Shown here piece after piece: positions 37,395 through 46,598 of a stretch of DNA of 64,000 nucleotides. The position numbers and the translations under genes are program-made. This DNA comes from Alphaproteobacteria bacterium (GTDB lineage: Bacteria > Pseudomonadota > Alphaproteobacteria > Micropepsales > Micropepsaceae). Every line of letters starts with the position of its first letter. Position 1 is the first letter of the stretch. The stretch is taken from NCBI GenBank assembly GCA_016124385.1, contig WGNU01000006.1:491399-555398 (forward strand), in the 5' to 3' direction. The notes below the pieces were generated by a model, which searched no databases, had not been told where the DNA came from, and worked only from the letters and a program-made list of their open reading frames with translations.

Positions 37395-38831
37395 ATGACG
37401 ACGCTTGCCCGCCAATTGCCCCACGATGTGGAGATCGAACAGGCGCTGCTCGGCGCGCTGCTCGTCAACAACGAGCATTTCGCGCGCGTCGGCGATTTTC
37501 TGAAGCCGGAGCATTTCTTCTCCAGCCTGCACGCGCGGCTCTATGAGGCGATCGTCCATCTGCGCGGCGAGCGGGACCGCGACGTCAATCCGGCGACGCT
37601 GCGCACGTTCTTCGATTCGGATCCCGCCTTCATCGACGCGGGCGGCATCGCCTATCTCCAGGCGCTCGTCGAGGCGACGCCCGCGATCGTCAACGTGCTC
37701 GATTTCGCGCGCGTGATCGTCGAACTGGCGACGCGCCGCGCGCTGGTGGGGATCGGCGAGGACATCGTCAACACCGCCTATGTGGCGGACGTGACGAACT
37801 CGCCGCAAAAGCAGATCGAGGCCGCGGAAAAGGCGCTCTACGGGATCGCGGAGAAGGGCAAATTCGGCGGCGGGTTCCTCTCGATGCGCGAGGCGCTGAA
37901 AGCCGCGCTCCTCTCGGCCGAGACCGCCTATCAGCGCAAGAGCCAGACGACGGGCGTGCCGACGGGCTTCCGCCTCCTCGACTACATGCTGGGGGGCCTG
38001 CAGCGCTCGGACCTCATCATCCTCGCGGGCCGGCCGGGCATGGGGAAAACCTCGCTCGCGACCAATATCGCGGTCAACGCGGCCCGCGCGCGGCTCGCGG
38101 ACCCGCAGGATGGGGGGGCCTGCGCCTTCTTCTCGCTCGAAATGTCGGCGACCCAGCTCGCGACCCGCGTGATGGCGGAATACGCGCAGGTGCCGTCGGA
38201 GAAGCTGCGCACCGGCAAGATGCGCGAGGACGAGTTCTACAGCCTCGCCGATGCCGTCGCGACGATCGAGGCGATGCCGCTCCACATCGATGATTCCCCC
38301 GGGCTCTCGATCGCCCAGGTGGCGGCGCGCGCCCGGCGCATGAAGCGCGACCGCGAAGCGGGGCTCGACCTCGTCGTGATCGACTATCTCCAGCTTTTGG
38401 AGGCGGCCTCGCGGCGCGAGAACCGGGTTCAGGAGATCACGGAGATCACGAAGGGCCTTAAAGGTTTGGCGAAGGAACTTGATGTTCCGGTGCTGGCGCT
38501 TTCCCAGCTCAATCGCGGCGTCGACAACCGCGACGACAAGCGCCCGGTGCTCTCGGATCTGCGCGAATCGGGCTCGATCGAGCAGGACGCGGACGTCGTC
38601 ATGTTCGTCTACCGCGAGGAGTATTACCTGCGCACCCGCGAGCCCGACATGTCGGACGCCAAAAAATACGCCGAATGGAAAGAAAAGGCCGAGCGTGCTC
38701 ACGGAAAAGCCGAAGTTATCATCGAGAAACATCGCCACGGGCCCACCGGCGTCGTGACGCTCGCGTTTAACGGGGAATTGACCCGTTTCGACAATCTTGC
38801 TCGGGAGGAAGACGCCGCCTTCGCCGCCTGA
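37395..38831 (+). CDS. dnaB: Replicative DNA helicase DnaB
   Basis: 478 residues. The N-terminal primase-contact domain starts PHDVEIEQALLGALLVNN; the RecA-like helicase domain has Walker A GRPGMGKTS, Walker B LVVIDYLQL and the GSIEQDADVV block with a late Arg-rich EKHRHGPTG loop. It unwinds DNA at the fork as a hexamer. Placed after rplI, as in many bacteria. alr starts 6 bp later. Confidence 0.98.
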   Translation: MTTLARQLPHDVEIEQALLGALLVNNEHFARVGDFLKPEHFFSSLHARLYEAIVHLRGERDRDVNPATLRTFFDSDPAFIDAGGIAYLQALVEATPAIVNVLDFARVIVELATRRALVGIGEDIVNTAYVADVTNSPQKQIEAAEKALYGIAEKGKFGGGFLSMREALKAALLSAETAYQRKSQTTGVPTGFRLLDYMLGGLQRSDLIILAGRPGMGKTSLATNIAVNAARARLADPQDGGACAFFSLEMSATQLATRVMAEYAQVPSEKLRTGKMREDEFYSLADAVATIEAMPLHIDDSPGLSIAQVAARARRMKRDREAGLDLVVIDYLQLLEAASRRENRVQEITEITKGLKGLAKELDVPVLALSQLNRGVDNRDDKRPVLSDLRESGSIEQDADVVMFVYREEYYLRTREPDMSDAKKYAEWKEKAERAHGKAEVIIEKHRHGPTGVVTLAFNGELTRFDNLAREEDAAFAA

Positions 38832-38837
38832 GGGGTC

Positions 38838-39956
38838 ATGGAGCCATTGTCCGACCGCACGACCAGCCTCGGGGCCGCTCAGGGACCGCGTCTCGCCATC
38901 GATCTCGACGCGATCGCCGCCAATTGGCGGACCTTCCGCACCATCGCGCCGGCCGCGCGGGTCGCCCCCGTCGTCAAGGCGGATGCCTATGGGCTGGGCG
39001 CCGTGCCGGTGACGCGGCGGCTGCTCGCCGAGGGGGCGGATTGCTTTTTCGTGGCGACGCTCGGCGAGGGCCTCTCCCTCCAGCGTGCATTGGGGGCGCA
39101 ACTCCGCAAGGCGAGCCTTTACGTCCTCAACGGGCCGATGCCCGGCGAGGCGGCAGCGATGGCCGAGGCGGGCCTCAAACCCGTCCTCAACAGTCTTGAG
39201 CAATGGGCTGACTGGAAAAGGGTTTCTGGCGGCGCCCCTTGCGCGCTCCATATCGATACCGGCATGAACCGGCTGGGCCTCGGACCGGGCGCCCTCGATG
39301 CGCTCTGCGCGGCCGGCGACCCCTTCGCGGGCGTCGCCGTCGATCTCATCGTCAGCCATCTCGCCTGCGGCGATGAGGCGGACGCGGCGATGAACGGCGA
39401 ACAGCTGCAGCGCTTCACCGCCGCGCTCGACCGCCTGCCGCAAACGCCCGCCAGCCTTGCCGCCTCGGCCGGCGCGCTGCTCGGCTCGTCCTATCATTTC
39501 GATCTCGTGCGGCCCGGCATCGGGCTCTATGGCGGGCTCGAGGGCTCGCCCTTCCGTGTGGCCGCGCGGCTGCTCGCGCCCATTGTTCAGGTGCGGCGCG
39601 TTGACAAGGGGATGACCGTTGGTTATGGCGCCACCTATCGTTTGGGGGGCACGCGCCGTCTCGCGACGGTTGCCGCCGGATACGCGGACGGGGTCATGCG
39701 ATCTTCAAGCAAAGGCGGCCGGGCCGCGGTCGAGGGTGTTGCCGTGCCGCTGGCCGGGCGGGTGTCGATGGATCTCGTCACGATCGACGTGACGGAGCTG
39801 CCCGAGGCGGCGACGCAGCCGGGGCGCCTCGTCGAATTCTTCGGCGACACGATCGCGCTCAACGAGGCCGCCGCCAGCGCCGGCACCATCCACTATGAAA
39901 TCCTCACCCGGATCGGGACGCGCGTCGCACGCACCTATCAGGGGCGCGCGCAATGA
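38838..39956 (+). CDS. alr: Alanine racemase
   Basis: 372 residues, fold-type III PLP enzyme: VVKADAYGLGA with PLP lysine Lys47, HIDTGMNRLG, and the second catalytic residue in TVGYGATY. It supplies D-alanine for peptidoglycan. The stop overlaps the mlaE start as ATGA. Confidence 0.96.
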   Translation: MEPLSDRTTSLGAAQGPRLAIDLDAIAANWRTFRTIAPAARVAPVVKADAYGLGAVPVTRRLLAEGADCFFVATLGEGLSLQRALGAQLRKASLYVLNGPMPGEAAAMAEAGLKPVLNSLEQWADWKRVSGGAPCALHIDTGMNRLGLGPGALDALCAAGDPFAGVAVDLIVSHLACGDEADAAMNGEQLQRFTAALDRLPQTPASLAASAGALLGSSYHFDLVRPGIGLYGGLEGSPFRVAARLLAPIVQVRRVDKGMTVGYGATYRLGGTRRLATVAAGYADGVMRSSSKGGRAAVEGVAVPLAGRVSMDLVTIDVTELPEAATQPGRLVEFFGDTIALNEAAASAGTIHYEILTRIGTRVARTYQGRAQ

Positions 39957-40723
39957 ACCCGATCGGCGGCGTCGGCCGCGCGACGATCGCCCTCATCACC
40001 GAGATCGGCCGCGTTAGCCTCTTCCTCTCCGAAGCCCTGCGCTCGCTCGTCCGGCCGCCCTTCTTCTGGGCGCTGATCGGCCAGCAGATGCTGCGCATCG
40101 GTTATTTCTCGCTGCCGGTCGTCGGCTTCACGGCCTTCTTCACGGGCGGCGCGCTGGCGCTGCAGATCTTCATCGGCGGCGACCGCGTGGGCGCCGAGGC
40201 GCTGGTGCCGCGCATCGTCGTGCTCGGCATCACGCGCGAACTCGGCCCGGTGATCGCGAGCCTGATGGTCGCGGGGCGGGTCGCCGCCGCGATCGCGGCC
40301 GAGATCGGCACGATGCGCGTGACCGAACAAATCGATGCACTCACAACGCTTTCGACCAATCCCTTCAACTATCTTGTCGCGCCGCGCATCATCGCGGCCG
40401 TCCTCACGATGCCGCTGCTCGTCTTCATCGCGGACATCGTGGGCGTCTTTGGCGGCTATGTCGTCGCGACGCTCGACCTCGGGTTCAACAACGCGGCGTA
40501 TCTGCAGAACACCTATGATTTTTTGCGCACCAACGACGTCGTCTCGGGTCTCGTGAAGGCAGCCGTCTTCGGCTTCATCATCGCCGCGCTCGGCTGCTAT
40601 CAAGGGTTCAATTCCAAGGGCGGCGCGCAGGGCGTGGGCAAGGCGACGACGGACGCGGTGGTCACCGCCTCGATCCTCATCCTCGCCGCCAATTTCGTCA
40701 TGACCTCCCTCTTCTTCCGCTGA
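39953..40723 (+). CDS. mlaE: MlaE family ABC transporter permease
   Basis: 256 residues with about five hydrophobic segments. Family blocks: GFTAFFTGGALALQ, TRELGPVIASLMVAGRVAAAIAAE split over the conserved coupling region, GTMRVTEQIDAL and GCYQGFNSKGGAQGVG. Such permeases with MlaF move phospholipids between the membranes. No mlaD or mlaC gene is adjacent. Confidence 0.94.
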   Translation: MNPIGGVGRATIALITEIGRVSLFLSEALRSLVRPPFFWALIGQQMLRIGYFSLPVVGFTAFFTGGALALQIFIGGDRVGAEALVPRIVVLGITRELGPVIASLMVAGRVAAAIAAEIGTMRVTEQIDALTTLSTNPFNYLVAPRIIAAVLTMPLLVFIADIVGVFGGYVVATLDLGFNNAAYLQNTYDFLRTNDVVSGLVKAAVFGFIIAALGCYQGFNSKGGAQGVGKATTDAVVTASILILAANFVMTSLFFR

Positions 40724-40726
40724 GCC

Positions 40727-41509
40727 ATGGCCGAGAGCACGCCGCCCGCGAAAATCGAGCTGCGCGAGGTTCGCAAGAGCTTCGGCCCGAAGGTCGTGCT
40801 CGACGGCATCAACCTCACGGTCGCGCCGGGCGAGAGCCTCGTCATCATCGGCGGGTCGGGTACCGGCAAGTCGGTGATGCTGAAATGCATCCTGGGGCTG
40901 CTCCGGCCCGACAGCGGCAAGATCAGCGTCGACGGCGAGGACGTAACGCGCCTCACTGGCCGGGCGCGGGAAAAGGCGAACCGGCATTTCGGGATGCTCT
41001 TCCAGGGCGGCGCTCTGTTCGATTCCCTGCCCGTCTGGGAGAACGTCGCTTTCGGGCTGACGCATGGGCGCGGCATGGCGCGGCGGGAGGCGAAGGGCAT
41101 CGCGATCGAAAAGCTGGCGGCCGTCGGCCTCAACAAGGACGTGGGCGAGCTGCGCCCCTCCGAACTCTCGGGCGGCATGCAAAAGCGCGTGGGCCTTGCG
41201 CGCGCCATCGCGGCCGACCCGGACATCATCTTCTTCGATGAGCCAACGACGGGGCTCGACCCCATCATGGCGGACGTCATCAACGACCTCATCGTCAAGA
41301 CCGTCAAAATGGTGGGCGCCACCGCCGTCTCGATCACGCACGACATGATCAGCGCGCGCAAGATCGCGGACCGGGTCGCGATGATCCACAAAGGCAAGAT
41401 CATCTGGGACGGTGCTGCCAAGGACATCGATTCGAGCGGCAATCCTTACGTCGATCAATTCGTCCACGGGCGCGCGGACGGACCCATCCAGATGGAAGTG
41501 CGGCGCTGA
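40727..41509 (+). CDS. mlaF: MlaF family ABC transporter ATP-binding protein
   Basis: 260 residues. Walker A GGSGTGKSV, the Q-loop FQGGALFDSL, signature LSGGMQKRVGLARA, Walker B IIFFDEPTTGLDP and the switch His in SITHDM. It powers the MlaE permease encoded 3 bp upstream. Confidence 0.95.
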   Translation: MAESTPPAKIELREVRKSFGPKVVLDGINLTVAPGESLVIIGGSGTGKSVMLKCILGLLRPDSGKISVDGEDVTRLTGRAREKANRHFGMLFQGGALFDSLPVWENVAFGLTHGRGMARREAKGIAIEKLAAVGLNKDVGELRPSELSGGMQKRVGLARAIAADPDIIFFDEPTTGLDPIMADVINDLIVKTVKMVGATAVSITHDMISARKIADRVAMIHKGKIIWDGAAKDIDSSGNPYVDQFVHGRADGPIQMEVRR

Positions 41510-41553
41510 GAGGCGCTTGACGCTTCCGTCCAGCGGGCCCAACTGTGCCTGCC

Positions 41554-42921
41554 ATGGCGCGCTCCCCCACACACTATGTCTGCCAAGCCTGCGGCACGGT
41601 CGCGGCCAAATGGGCCGGCAAGTGCGAAGGCTGCGGGGAATGGAACACGCTCGTCGAGGAAGCCTCGGGGCTCGCCGCCGGGCCGCGCGGCCAGCGCGCG
41701 CCGTCGCGGGCGCGCAGCGCGATCGCGCTCGAGCCGCTCGACGGGGATTCTGAGGACGCGCCGCGCCTTGCGACCGGCATGGCCGAGTTCGACCGGGTGA
41801 CGGGCGGCGGACTGGTGCCGGGATCGGCGCTCCTCGTCGGCGGGGACCCCGGCATCGGCAAATCGACCGTGCTGCTGCAGGCGGTCGCCGCGCTCGCGGG
41901 GCAAGGCGCGCCCGTCGCCTATCTCTCGGGCGAGGAAGCGATCGCGCAGGTGCGCCTGCGCGCGCGGCGGCTGGGCCTTGGCACCGCGCCCGTCCAGCTC
42001 GCCGCCGAGACGCATCTGGAGGCGATCCTTGCAACGCTCGACAAGGCGGGGCCGTTCTCGGCCGTCGTCATCGATTCCATCCAGACGCTCTGGTCTGAGG
42101 CGATCGAGTCCGCGCCCGGGACCGTCTCCCAGGTGCGCGCGGTTGCGCAGGACCTCGTCAAATTCGCCAAGAAGCGCGACACCGCCGTGATCCTTGTCGG
42201 GCACGTGACGAAAGACGGCCAGATCGCGGGGCCCCGCGTCGTCGAGCACATGGTCGATGCCGTGCTCTATTTCGAGGGCGAGCGCGGCCATCATTTCCGC
42301 ATCCTGCGGACGGTGAAAAACCGCTTCGGCCCGACGGATGAAATCGGCGTCTTCGAGATGACCGACAAGGGCTTGAAGGAAGTGGCCAATCCCTCGCTCC
42401 TCTTTCTCGGCGAACGGGGCGAGCAGGCAACGGGCACGGCGGTCTTCGCGGGCATCGAGGGGACGCGCCCGCTGCTCGTCGAGTTCCAGGCCCTGGTCGC
42501 GCCGACGAGTTATGGCAGCCCCCGCCGCGCCGTCGTCGGGTGGGATAATGCGCGGCTCGCGATGATCCTCGCGGTGCTCGAAGCGCGCTGCGGGCTTCAG
42601 TTCTCCGGCCACGACGTCTATCTGAATGTGGCGGGCGGCCTTCGGATCAGCGAGCCGGGCGCGGACCTTGCCGCCGCCGCCGCGCTCGTCTCGGCGCTCC
42701 TCGCCAAACCCTTGCCGGCCGAGACGGTGGTCTTTGGCGAGGCCGCGCTTTCGGGCGCCGTGCGCGCCGTCGCGCAGAGCGATGCGCGGCTCAAGGAAGC
42801 CGCGAAACTCGGCTTTCAACGCGCGATCATGCCCGTGAATTCGCCCTCACGTGGCGAGAGCATCACAGTGACGGGCGTTGGCAGTCTCGCCGACCTCATC
42901 GCCGCGATCGGCGAGGCGTGA
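41554..42921 (+). CDS. radA: DNA repair protein RadA
   Basis: 455 residues. The N-terminal zinc finger has CQAC and CEGC pairs; the RecA-like core has Walker A GGDPGIGKST and the RadA-specific KNRFG; the C-terminal Lon-protease-like domain includes GGLRISEPGADLA. RadA helps branch migration during recombination. ATG 41554 is taken; a GTG at 41545 adds three residues. Confidence 0.97.
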   Translation: MARSPTHYVCQACGTVAAKWAGKCEGCGEWNTLVEEASGLAAGPRGQRAPSRARSAIALEPLDGDSEDAPRLATGMAEFDRVTGGGLVPGSALLVGGDPGIGKSTVLLQAVAALAGQGAPVAYLSGEEAIAQVRLRARRLGLGTAPVQLAAETHLEAILATLDKAGPFSAVVIDSIQTLWSEAIESAPGTVSQVRAVAQDLVKFAKKRDTAVILVGHVTKDGQIAGPRVVEHMVDAVLYFEGERGHHFRILRTVKNRFGPTDEIGVFEMTDKGLKEVANPSLLFLGERGEQATGTAVFAGIEGTRPLLVEFQALVAPTSYGSPRRAVVGWDNARLAMILAVLEARCGLQFSGHDVYLNVAGGLRISEPGADLAAAAALVSALLAKPLPAETVVFGEAALSGAVRAVAQSDARLKEAAKLGFQRAIMPVNSPSRGESITVTGVGSLADLIAAIGEA

Positions 42922-42949
42922 GCGCGCGCGGCGTGCTAATCTGCGAATC

Positions 42950-43576
42950 ATGGTCGAGCTGCCCATCACCATCGGTGACGTCATCATCGCCCTCGTGGTG
43001 ATCGTGTCGGCCGCGCATGCGACGAGCCATGGCCTCACCGCCGAAACGCTGCGCGTCGCGGCCTGGATCGTGGCGGCCGTGGCGACCGCGCGGTTCTTCC
43101 CCGTGTTCCGGCCAGTCGCAGAAGCCAACCTTCAGCCGGCGTGGCTCGCGACGACCGTGGGCGTGCTCGCGCTTTTCCTCATCGTCCTCATCCCGCTCTC
43201 GTTCATCACCTACCGGATCTCCTCGAGCGTCGTGACCGGACGGGTGAGTTCGCTCGACCGCTCGCTCGGCTTTTTCTTCGGCGTCGCGCGGGGGCTCGTG
43301 GTGCTCGCCGTCGCGCTCATCGGCCTGACGATGCTGGTGCCGCGCGATCAACATCCCGTGTGGTTGCGCGAGGCGCGGCTCCTCCCCCTCGTTCAGGCGA
43401 CCGGCAACGTGCTGCTCTCGGTCGTCCCGGAAAAGGACAGGCCGCTCTCGGAAACGAGCCTGGCGGGCACCAGAGGGTCCGGTTCCTCGGAGCGGCCCAG
43501 CCGGCCGGAAGAGACACCGCGTTACAACGAACGTGACAGGGACGCACTCGATGCGCTTATTGACCGCTCGAATTAG
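42950..43576 (+). CDS. cvpA: CvpA family membrane protein
   Basis: 208 residues with four hydrophobic helices (starting PITIGDVIIALVVIVSAAHA) and the family motif SSLDRSLGFFFGVARGLVV. The C-terminal 40 residues are hydrophilic. CvpA is a membrane protein of unclear biochemical role, named for colicin V production and usually next to purF, as here (27 bp). Confidence 0.93.
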   Translation: MVELPITIGDVIIALVVIVSAAHATSHGLTAETLRVAAWIVAAVATARFFPVFRPVAEANLQPAWLATTVGVLALFLIVLIPLSFITYRISSSVVTGRVSSLDRSLGFFFGVARGLVVLAVALIGLTMLVPRDQHPVWLREARLLPLVQATGNVLLSVVPEKDRPLSETSLAGTRGSGSSERPSRPEETPRYNERDRDALDALIDRSN

Positions 43577-43603
43577 GTCCGGGTTTGGGCTAAATCCTGC
43601 GCC

Positions 43604-45085
43604 ATGATCAGCGGTCATCCCTTCGACGACGACAAATTGCGCGAAGAGTGCGGGGTCTTCGGCGTCTTCGGGCGCGAGGACGCGGGCGCGTTGACCATTC
43701 TCGGCCTCCATGCGCTTCAGCATCGCGGCGAGGAAGGCGTGGGCGTTGCCTCCTATAACGGCACGTTCCATCACGCGCGGCATGTGGGGCTCGTCGGCGA
43801 TGCGTTCGACGAAACGCAGCCCAAGCCCAACCTTCCCGGCCGGTCGGCCATCGGCCATGTGCGCTATTCGACGACCGGGGGTTCGCTCGCGGCGAACGTT
43901 CAGCCGATGTACGCCGACCTCGCGGGCGGCGGCGTCGCGCTCGCCCATAACGGCAATCTCACCAATGCGCGCAGCCTCAAACGCGACCTCGTCACGCGCG
44001 GCGCGATCTTCCAGTCGACCAGCGACACGGAGGTCATCCTCCATCTGATGGCGACCTCGCGCCTGCGCGGCACGGCGGACCGGATCATCGATGCGCTCCG
44101 CCAGGTCGAGGGCGCGTTCTCGCTCGTCGCGCTGACGACAAAGAAGCTGATCGGCGTGCGCGACCCGTTGGGCGTGCGGCCGCTCGTGCTCGGGCGGATC
44201 GGCGATGGCTGGGTGTTTTCATCGGAGACCTGCGGGCTCGACATCATCGGGGCGACGTTCGTGCGCGACGTCGAGCCGGGCGAGATGGTCATCATCAACG
44301 ACCAGGGGCTGATGAGCCTTCGACCGTTCAACGCGGTGCCACCGCGCTTCTGCATCTTCGAGTACGTCTATTTCGCGCGGCCGGATTCCATGGTCGAGGG
44401 GCGCAACGTCTATGAGGTGCGCAAGCAGATCGGCCGCGAACTCGCGCGCGAGCACGCGGTCGCCGCCGACATGGTGATCCCGATCCCCGATTCCGGCGTT
44501 CCGGCCGCCATCGGCTATGCGTCGGGCAGTGGCATCGATTTCGAGCTCGGCATCATCCGCAACCATTATGTCGGGCGGACCTTCATTCAGCCGACGCAGG
44601 AAATCCGCGACATCGGCGTCAAGCTGAAGCACAACACGAACCGCGCGCAAATCGCGGGCAAGCGGGTGGTGCTGGTCGATGATTCCATCGTGCGCGGCAC
44701 GACCTCGCGCAAGATCATCCAGATGGTGCGCGACGCGGGCGCGACAGAAGTCCATATGCGGATCGCGAGCCCGCCGACGATGAACCCGTGCTTCTACGGC
44801 GTCGACACGCCAAGGCGCGAGAACCTGATGGCCGCGAACATGATGGTCGAGGCAATGCGCCAGAAGATCAACGCGGATTCGCTCGGCTTCATTTCCATCG
44901 ACGGGCTCTACCGCGCGGTCGGCGAGGCCAAGCGCGATACGGAGCTGCCGCAATTCTGCGATGCCTGCTTCACGGGCGACTATCCGACAATCCTCACTGA
45001 CGAGCTCAACGACCAGAAGTCGGAGCAGCTTCCGCTGCTCTCGGTCGAGGACAGTTCCGACGACCTGCCCAACGCGGCCGCATGA
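43604..45085 (+). CDS. purF: Amidophosphoribosyltransferase
   Basis: 493 residues. The N-terminal nucleophile Cys16 follows a 15-residue propeptide (LREECGVFGVFG); HALQHRGEEGVG and AHNGNLTNA are glutaminase motifs; the PRPP site is VVLVDDSIVRGTTSRK. It starts purine synthesis by making phosphoribosylamine. The stop overlaps the next SDR gene as ATGA. Confidence 0.97.
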   Translation: MISGHPFDDDKLREECGVFGVFGREDAGALTILGLHALQHRGEEGVGVASYNGTFHHARHVGLVGDAFDETQPKPNLPGRSAIGHVRYSTTGGSLAANVQPMYADLAGGGVALAHNGNLTNARSLKRDLVTRGAIFQSTSDTEVILHLMATSRLRGTADRIIDALRQVEGAFSLVALTTKKLIGVRDPLGVRPLVLGRIGDGWVFSSETCGLDIIGATFVRDVEPGEMVIINDQGLMSLRPFNAVPPRFCIFEYVYFARPDSMVEGRNVYEVRKQIGRELAREHAVAADMVIPIPDSGVPAAIGYASGSGIDFELGIIRNHYVGRTFIQPTQEIRDIGVKLKHNTNRAQIAGKRVVLVDDSIVRGTTSRKIIQMVRDAGATEVHMRIASPPTMNPCFYGVDTPRRENLMAANMMVEAMRQKINADSLGFISIDGLYRAVGEAKRDTELPQFCDACFTGDYPTILTDELNDQKSEQLPLLSVEDSSDDLPNAAA

Positions 45086-45801
45086 GCGGCGCCCTTGCGG
45101 GACGGGTCGTCGTCGTCACCGGCGCCTCGCGCGGCATCGGGCGGGCGGCCGCGATGGCCATCGGCGCGGAGGGCGGGCATGTTATCGCCATCGCGCGAAC
45201 AACCGGGGCCCTCGAAGAACTCGACGACGCGCTGCGCGCGCAAGGGAGCGAGGGCGCGACGCTCGTGCCGGTCGATCTTTCCGATAGTCCGGCGATCGAC
45301 CGCCTGGGCGCGGCGATCGCGGAGCGTTGGGGCCGGCTCGACGGGCTCGTCGGCGCGGCGGGCTCGCTCGGGCTTCTGACGCCCCTCGCCCATCTCGACC
45401 CCAAGACGTTCGACGAGGTGATGGGCATCAATGTGACGGCGAATTGGCGCCTCATCCGCTCGCTCGATCCGCTGCTGCGCGCCGCGCCCGCGGGCCGCGC
45501 CGTGTTCGTCACGTCCGGCGCGGCGCAATCCTGCAAGCCGTTCTGGGGCGCCTATAGCGTTTCGAAGGCCGCGCTCGACGCGCTCGTTAAAACCTACGCG
45601 GCCGAGATCGCGGCGACGCGGGCGCGCGCCAATCTCTTCAGCCCCGGCGCGACGCGGACCGTGATGCGCGCCAAGGCCATGCCGGGCGAGGATCCCTCCA
45701 GCCTGCCGACGCCCGAGACGGTCGCCGCCGCGCTGGTGCCGCTGCTCTTTGAAAGCGAGACGCGGAACGGCGAGACGATCCGCTTCAGCCGGCCGTCTTG
45801 A
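45082..45801 (+). CDS. SDR-family oxidoreductase linked to purF
   Basis: 239 residues. Cofactor loop TGASRGIG, catalytic Ser in VTSGAAQS and YSVSK are present. The usual NNAG is altered to GAAGS, which is found in some SDR subgroups. Substrate unknown. It is translationally coupled to purF, yet no purine step needs an SDR. Its last 17 bases overlap the convergent crotonase gene. Confidence 0.9.
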   Translation: MSGALAGRVVVVTGASRGIGRAAAMAIGAEGGHVIAIARTTGALEELDDALRAQGSEGATLVPVDLSDSPAIDRLGAAIAERWGRLDGLVGAAGSLGLLTPLAHLDPKTFDEVMGINVTANWRLIRSLDPLLRAAPAGRAVFVTSGAAQSCKPFWGAYSVSKAALDALVKTYAAEIAATRARANLFSPGATRTVMRAKAMPGEDPSSLPTPETVAAALVPLLFESETRNGETIRFSRPS

Positions 45802-46588
45802 AGGCGATCTCGCCCGCCTCGTAGGCCGTCATCGCGGCGATCCCCTCATCGCGCACGAGCAAATCGAGGAAGAGGTTGCGCTCCAACCGGCGCCCCTCCT
45901 CGTAGGGGAGCGCGCGCGCGGCGTTCGCGAGGCGCTTGATATGGGCGAGCGCGCGGGGATCGCGGCGCATGTAGAGCGCGGCCCGCTCCCGCGCGGCGGC
46001 GAGCACGTCGCCCTCCACCAGTTCCGTCACGATTCCGAGCGCGGCGGCGCGCGCGGGCGTCACCGGATCGGCGCGCCACATATGATCAAGCGCGCGGTCG
46101 AAGGGGATCGTGCGCGGCAGCATCTGCGTGCCGCCGCCGCCGGGGAGGATCGCGATCCCCGCCTCGGGCAGGCCGATGCGATACTCACCGGGCGCGGCGA
46201 GGCGCACATCGCAATGAAGCGCGAACTCAAGGCCCCCGCCCATGCAATCGCCGTTGATCGCCGCGATCGCGGGCTTGGGCATCGCGCGCACATTGGCCAG
46301 CACTTGATCGAAGGCGCCGGGATTGAAGGGGTCGGACTCCCCGGGCTTCACGCCGGCGGCGCGCGCCTGCTCGCCCATGACGATGAGTTCGGCCACCGAA
46401 TAATGCGTGATGAAGACGCCTGGAATGCCGCCGGTGAAGATCACCGCGCGAACTTTGTCATCGGCGCCGAGGCTCGCGATCTCGCCGGCGAGCTCCTCGC
46501 ACATCGGGTTGGTCATGAATTTGATGCCGCCCGTGCACAGGCGAACGACGGCGACCGCGCCCTCGCGGCGCGTTTCGATATGCTTCAT
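45785..46588 (-). CDS. Enoyl-CoA hydratase/isomerase family protein
   Basis: 267 residues, crotonase fold: oxyanion loop GDCMGGGLEFALHCD, with the Glu of GGLEFA and that of GLPEAGIAILPGGGGTQ matching the two catalytic glutamates of enoyl-CoA hydratase. It may hydrate trans-2-enoyl-CoA. It follows der by 10 bp, an unusual companion. Confidence 0.9.
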   Translation of the reverse strand: MKHIETRREGAVAVVRLCTGGIKFMTNPMCEELAGEIASLGADDKVRAVIFTGGIPGVFITHYSVAELIVMGEQARAAGVKPGESDPFNPGAFDQVLANVRAMPKPAIAAINGDCMGGGLEFALHCDVRLAAPGEYRIGLPEAGIAILPGGGGTQMLPRTIPFDRALDHMWRADPVTPARAAALGIVTELVEGDVLAAARERAALYMRRDPRALAHIKRLANAARALPYEEGRRLERNLFLDLLVRDEGIAAMTAYEAGEIAFKTAG

Positions 46589-46598
46589 GGCGATCTCC

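Noticed and set aside
36021..39497. Open frame of 1158 codons on the minus strand
   Set aside because: It runs antisense through rpsF, rpsR, rplI, dnaB and alr, is Arg/Ala/His-rich and has no domain. Long antisense frames are expected at this GC content.
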